From NCBI GenBank assembly GCA_030037575.1, contig JASHRB010000710.1, positions 1 through 8,842 of the forward strand: a stretch of DNA of 8,842 bases. The letters run 5' to 3'. Positions 6,734-8,842 of the stretch are shown here, in pieces. This DNA comes from Candidatus Sulfotelmatobacter sp. GTDB taxonomy: Bacteria; Acidobacteriota; Terriglobia; Terriglobales; Acidobacteriaceae. The translations under genes and the position numbers were made by a program. Within the stretch, counting starts at the first letter, position 1; each line of letters starts with the position of its first letter. The notes under the pieces are model-generated. The model had not been told where the DNA came from, made no database searches, and was given only the letters and a program-made list of their open reading frames with translations.

Positions 6734-7551
6734 GCGATCAATTCTCCTAATTCCCAAATGTGGGGAGTGATACCAGCGGCCATTGCGGGCGTCACGCGGA
6801 GGGAAGAATGGACGCGCACAAAATTATAGTGCGCGAAGTGCAAAGCACACGCGGCTTTCAGGTTCTCAAGTTTCTTCGAGAAAGCGTTCGTGAGCCTTGT
6901 AAAGCGGCGCATCGCCATACGCATGGTCAAATTCTGACGTTCGACATGCGACGTACATATCCGATCTTCGTCCGGCCTTCCGTCGATGACCTTGGATATA
7001 ACCTCCGTGAGTCCCGATGGGGAGTACCTCGCTTCGGGGCCGCGCTCTTGGCCGTAATCCCCAAACAACTTCACTAACTGCGCGAAGTCCGCATATCCCG
7101 CGAAGATGCTCTGAATTGAGCGATAGAAGTGATAGCCGTCTGTGGTGATCTGAAAGCGATTTTCATTTAGCTTCCAGCGCAAGCCGATCAGGAATTGCTC
7201 GGTAGTCTCGCGTGTACGCTTGCCAACCTCGTAATGCCGTACCAATTTGGTTTCTTCGTCCATCGCCACAAATACCCATTGACTGCCCATGTCCGGCGAA
7301 TCCTGGCCCTTGCGGACGCGGCGATCTTTCTTCCCGACAAACGTCCATATTTCGTCGCACTGGACGAAAGAACATTTCAGGTTCCGCATGTTCGCGTCCA
7401 TGATCTGTGAGCAACGTTCGCCTGCCCTGAGCAATAGAGAGTTGATTGTGTTGCGGTCTACTCCTGTCATACGGTTAACCGAACGGATGGAATTACCTTC
7501 GACTAGGGCAGAGATTACGGAGAGTTTCTTTTCGAGCGGAAGTGAGTTCAT
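6730..7551 (-). CDS. IS1-family (InsB-like) DDE transposase
   Basis: The 273-aa protein resembles the single-ORF IS1-family transposases, which have an N-terminal helix-turn-helix and a DDE_Tnp_IS1 catalytic domain. Residues ~17-42 (EGNSIRSVNRMTG then DRNTINSLL) form the DNA-binding helix-turn-helix. The catalytic triad is complete: D66 in QCDEIWTFVGKK, D138 in TTDGYHF and E204 in SHVERQNLTMRM. The tail MRRFTRLTNAFSKK (214-227) and VTPAMAAG (253-260) are typical of the family. I chose ATG 7551, with AAGGA four bases upstream, rather than the TTG at 7584, which falls inside a leader hairpin. No frameshift is needed, unlike classical IS1 insA-insB. I could not find terminal inverted repeats, so it may be a solitary or domesticated copy. 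An 86-aa gene is coupled downstream. Confidence 0.88.
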   Translation of the reverse strand: MNSLPLEKKLSVISALVEGNSIRSVNRMTGVDRNTINSLLLRAGERCSQIMDANMRNLKCSFVQCDEIWTFVGKKDRRVRKGQDSPDMGSQWVFVAMDEETKLVRHYEVGKRTRETTEQFLIGLRWKLNENRFQITTDGYHFYRSIQSIFAGYADFAQLVKLFGDYGQERGPEARYSPSGLTEVISKVIDGRPDEDRICTSHVERQNLTMRMAMRRFTRLTNAFSKKLENLKAACALHFAHYNFVRVHSSLRVTPAMAAGITPHIWELGELIA

Positions 7552-7557
7552 TTTGTC

Positions 7558-7620
7558 CTTGCCTTTCGGGTGAAGGCAAGCCAAAATGGTTTTGGAAAAG
7601 GGATGGCATTTCGGCTTGCC
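7558..7620 (-). promoter_or_regulatory. Transposase leader with competing hairpins over the ribosome site
   Basis: On the minus-strand RNA, segment 1 (7620-7607, GGCAAGCCGAAATG) pairs with segment 2 (7588-7575, CATTTTGGCTTGCC) at 13 of 14 positions. Segment 2 also overlaps CTTGCCTT (7580-7573), which pairs perfectly over 8 bp with segment 3 AAGGCAAG (7565-7558). The first three bases (AAG) of the Shine-Dalgarno AAGGA (7560-7556) belong to segment 3. Pairing 1:2 would expose the ribosome site and 2:3 would partly hide it. The complementarity is direct observation; a regulatory role is inferred. A smaller palindrome CCAAAA-TGG-TTTTGG (7581-7595) sits inside the first hairpin. Confidence 0.5.
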
Positions 7621-7634
7621 GGATTGTCGTTTCT

Positions 7635-7672
7635 AAGGCCCGCTTAGAAGCTCGATACTTCTAGCGGGTCTT
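7635..7672. terminator. Long stem-loop, possible terminator
   Basis: AAGGCCCGCTTAGAAG (7635-7650) pairs with CTTCTAGCGGGTCTT (7658-7672) around a seven-base loop, with one bulged T and one G-U pair. On the plus strand it is followed by a T-rich run (GTTATTTG), which suits a terminator guarding against plus-strand transcription. On the minus strand no U tract follows, so there it would act only as a leader hairpin between the winged-helix gene and the transposase. An element end is another possibility. Confidence 0.5.
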
Positions 7673-7696
7673 GTTATTTGCGGGTGTGTTTATCAT
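7661..7696 (-). other. 11-codon mini-ORF, possible leader peptide
   Basis: ATG 7696 opens an 11-codon frame (MINTPANNKTR) that stops at TAG 7663-7661, within the arm of the stem-loop. Its ATG overlaps the stop of a four-codon ORF just upstream. It may be a leader peptide or a remnant of a disrupted gene. Coding cannot be supported beyond position and context. Confidence 0.2.
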
Positions 7697-7707
7697 GGCG
7701 GTTGCAT
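7693..7707 (-). other. 4-codon ORF with ideal ribosome site (MQPP-stop)
   Basis: AAGGAG (7718-7713), which overlaps the last codons of the winged-helix gene, lies five bases before ATG 7707, followed by CAA CCG CCA TGA. Such a perfect initiation site serving only four codons suggests either a minimal leader peptide or that the gene once coupled here has been replaced by the transposase-bearing DNA. Confidence 0.25.
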
Positions 7708-7709
7708 GG

Positions 7710-8249
7710 CTACTCCTTTCTGATTTTCTCCAACACCTCTAACGGAGAACCATCAGCACCAAAGCGGTACTTATTGCCTTCCGGCCCGCGCTGTCTCTCT
7801 ACTTCACAGAATCCGGCGTCCGCCAATCGCTGCAAAGTCACAGCAACGGAGTTTACGGAGTCCTCCGCGTTAAACCGATACCCGCCAATCGCGGCGAGGT
7901 ACTCGACTTGGTTCTTGTTCATGCCTTTGCCACTGTGATCGAAAAGGATTTTCTTGCAGGTTGCCACAAGAGTTGTATCGGTAAACGGCGATTCCCTCGC
8001 GTACTTCAGGTCTGATGACTCGCTAAAGGGGTCATCGCTATCGTCCTCTACTCCCATGCCGATGGATTCCAGCGCCGAACTGAGCGCAGAAGATTGCCGT
8101 TGCAGCGTGGCAATCTGCCTCTGAATATCCCTCATCTTCTCGACCAGTTTTTTGGCGGTAGCGTCCATTTGTCTAATTGTCCTATTTACAAATGACAATG
8201 TACCAGATTTATTAGTACATGTCAAGCGTTTTTCTGTGGCAGTCTGCAT
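7710..8249 (-). CDS. Coiled-coil plus winged-helix-like protein, possible regulator
   Basis: The protein is 179 aa from ATG 8249 or 152 aa from ATG 8168. In the shorter numbering, residues ~4-36 are a polar helix (KKLVEKMRDIQRQIATLQRQ) likely to form a coiled coil. Residues 40-60 are acidic and probably disordered. Residues ~62-136 look like a winged helix: TLVATCKKILFDHSGKGMN (66-84), AAIGGYRFNAEDSVNSVAVT (92-111), LQRLADAGF (112-120) and the wing GPEGNKYRF (128-136). A DNA-binding regulatory role is plausible. The long start has an ideal AAGGAG five bases upstream. The short start lies just downstream of a sigma-70-type promoter with an overlapping dyad, and AGGA lies 11 bases before it. 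Both may be used. The last codons contain the ribosome site of a tiny downstream ORF. The exact family is not recognised. Confidence 0.72.
   Translation of the reverse strand: MQTATEKRLTCTNKSGTLSFVNRTIRQMDATAKKLVEKMRDIQRQIATLQRQSSALSSALESIGMGVEDDSDDPFSESSDLKYARESPFTDTTLVATCKKILFDHSGKGMNKNQVEYLAAIGGYRFNAEDSVNSVAVTLQRLADAGFCEVERQRGPEGNKYRFGADGSPLEVLEKIRKE
8197..8225 (-). promoter_or_regulatory. Sigma-70-type promoter with overlapping operator-like dyad
   Basis: On the minus strand a perfect TTGACA (8225-8220), a 17-base spacer and TACATT (8202-8197) form a good -35/-10 pair, in a local A+T-rich stretch. The dyad ATGTAC (8198-8203) and GTACAT (8215-8220), with an 11-base spacer, covers the spacer and touches both boxes, as repressor operators often do. 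Transcription from here could only support the ATG 8168 start of the winged-helix protein, which is itself a candidate for autoregulation. Confidence 0.55.
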
Positions 8250-8295
8250 TTTTTCTCCTTTTCAGTTTTTGGGGATTTGCACAGCTTGGAAAGAC

Positions 8296-8394
8296 TCAGA
8301 TTTCAAATTCAGCCACTACCAGTCTGGATTTTTCACACTCCCGTAACAATCTTTCCGTATAGTCGCTGTCTTCAATAGGCACAGCCCGTTTCAA
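8296..8394 (-). CDS. Doubtful 32-aa ORF with TTG start
   Basis: On the minus strand TTG 8394 follows AGGAG (8408-8404) by nine bases and opens a 32-codon frame ending at TGA 8298-8296. The peptide is charged and helix-prone (for example EDSDYTERLLRECEKSR). It lies upstream of, and in the same direction as, the winged-helix gene, 46 bases before its ATG 8249. The frame stays open further back into the antisense of the transporter gene, so chance is a serious alternative. No family is recognised. Confidence 0.2.
   Translation of the reverse strand: MKRAVPIEDSDYTERLLRECEKSRLVVAEFEI
8358..8363 (+). promoter_or_regulatory. Possible -10 box of the pitA-like gene
   Basis: TATAGT matches five of six positions of the sigma-70 -10 consensus and would put the transcript start near 8370, about 48 bases before the ATG. 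No good -35 hexamer lies 16-18 bases upstream (ACACTC at spacer 17), so the promoter would be weak or activator-dependent, as phosphate genes often are. No clear PHO box was seen. Confidence 0.3.
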
Positions 8395-8417
8395 TCCCGT
8401 TAACTCCTGAGGTCGAC

Positions 8418-8842
8418 ATGGCGACTGCATCGCAGACGATTCTGGATCAAAAACTGTCCCGTACTCCGGGCAAGCTGGGCATGCTGATTTTCGGCGCCGT
8501 GTTGCTGGTCGGAGTTCTCTATGCCGGCAGCAGCCTGCTGCACGATCTCTCCCATGTTCATACGGAATCGATCCTGCCCTACCTGCTGCTGGGCATCGCG
8601 CTCATGGTTGCCCTGGGCTTTGAGTTCGTCAATGGATTCCATGACACGGCCAACGCGGTGGCGACGGTCATTTACACGCATTCGTTGGAGCCTCATGTAG
8701 CGGTGGTCTGGTCCGGCTTCTGGAATTTTCTCGGGGTGCTGGTGTCGAGCGGAATCGTGGCGTTCGCGATCATCTCATTGCTCCCGGTCGAATTGATTCT
8801 GCAGGTCGGCAACAAGGCCGGCTTCGCCATGGTTTTTGCTTT
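8418..8842 (+). CDS. pitA: PitA-type inorganic phosphate transporter, N-terminal part (runs off right edge)
   Basis: About 141 residues of a low-affinity phosphate (metal-phosphate) proton symporter of the PiT/PHO4 family are visible. Transmembrane segments lie at roughly 20-41, 53-70, 93-111 and 112-124, and the signature N72-G-F-H-D76-T-A-N79-A is followed by VATVIYT, as in E. coli PitA. The N-terminal 20 residues before the first helix are polar and cytoplasmic-looking. ATG 8418 has TGAGGT four bases upstream and no competing start. Codon use and base composition return to the G+C-rich pattern of the lipid operon. The gene marks the right border of the small-gene region. The second half of the repeat-built protein is outside the window. 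Assignment to the family is firm; the exact substrate within it is inferred. Confidence 0.92.
   Translation, partial: MATASQTILDQKLSRTPGKLGMLIFGAVLLVGVLYAGSSLLHDLSHVHTESILPYLLLGIALMVALGFEFVNGFHDTANAVATVIYTHSLEPHVAVVWSGFWNFLGVLVSSGIVAFAIISLLPVELILQVGNKAGFAMVFA

Larger units (their letters stand above)
8250..8417. other. Divergent intergenic region
   Basis: This stretch separates the minus-strand winged-helix gene from the plus-strand transporter. It carries the AAGGAG site of the former at its left edge (8255-8260), a TATAGT -10-like hexamer for the latter (8358-8363), and a minus-strand small frame (8296-8394). I see no strong -35 box for the transporter and no hairpin followed by a U tract. 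Confidence 0.5.

Noticed and set aside
6213..7700. Complete insertion sequence with terminal inverted repeats
   Set aside because: I compared the flanks of the transposase and its partner by eye and found no matching inverted ends or target duplication; the inverted repeats at 7558-7620 are both on one side of the gene.
8400..8696. 98-codon minus-strand ORF opposite the transporter start
   Set aside because: The plus strand encodes the PiT signature NGFHDTANA here, and the minus product is Gln/Arg-rich low-complexity sequence typical of antisense frames.
1..8842. CRISPR array, tRNA or rRNA genes
   Set aside because: No regularly spaced direct repeats and no cloverleaf or rRNA-like sequence were seen on either strand.

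Overview
The window reads as chromosomal DNA from a G+C-rich, Gram-negative-type environmental bacterium. The layout and protein style would fit Acidobacteriota, but that is a low-confidence inference because no marker gene is present. It has three zones.

Zone 1 (1-5716, minus strand) is a tight lipid-type operon. In transcription order it holds an 826-aa fusion of a degenerate HAD phosphatase-like domain and a fatty acyl-CoA reductase (3236-5716), a 382-aa extended SDR of the NAD_binding_4 type (2087-3235), a 469-aa polysaccharide pyruvyl transferase-family protein (681-2090), and the first ~206 residues of an AMP-forming acyl-CoA synthetase (1-620, runs off the left edge). The first two genes abut as TGA|ATG and the second and third overlap as ATGA, so the set is probably translationally coupled. 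The likely logic is that the ligase activates fatty acids, the reductases convert acyl thioesters to aldehyde or alcohol, and the pyruvyl transferase-like protein modifies a glycan or glycolipid head group. The final product cannot be named from sequence.

Zone 2 (about 5735-8400) looks visibly more A+T-rich and is built of small genes and regulatory structure, as in an accessory insertion between two housekeeping-type loci. It holds a plus-strand 113-aa helical protein behind a near-perfect sigma-54 promoter; a tiny minus-strand membrane protein ending two bases from it; a bidirectional terminator; an IS1-family DDE transposase with an 86-aa gene coupled through an ATGA overlap; a leader upstream of the transposase with mutually exclusive hairpins and two minimal ORFs; and a coiled-coil plus winged-helix protein with a promoter overlapped by a dyad. 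I found no convincing terminal inverted repeats, so a complete mobile element is not demonstrated.

Zone 3 (8418-8842, plus strand) is the N-terminal third or so of a PitA-type phosphate/metal-phosphate transporter that runs off the right edge.

The points most worth a second look are the catalytically dead HAD domain fused to the reductase, the uncharacterised lipid operon itself, the sigma-54 promoter in front of an unknown small gene, the transposase plus small-partner pair, and the competing RNA structure at the transposase ribosome binding site.
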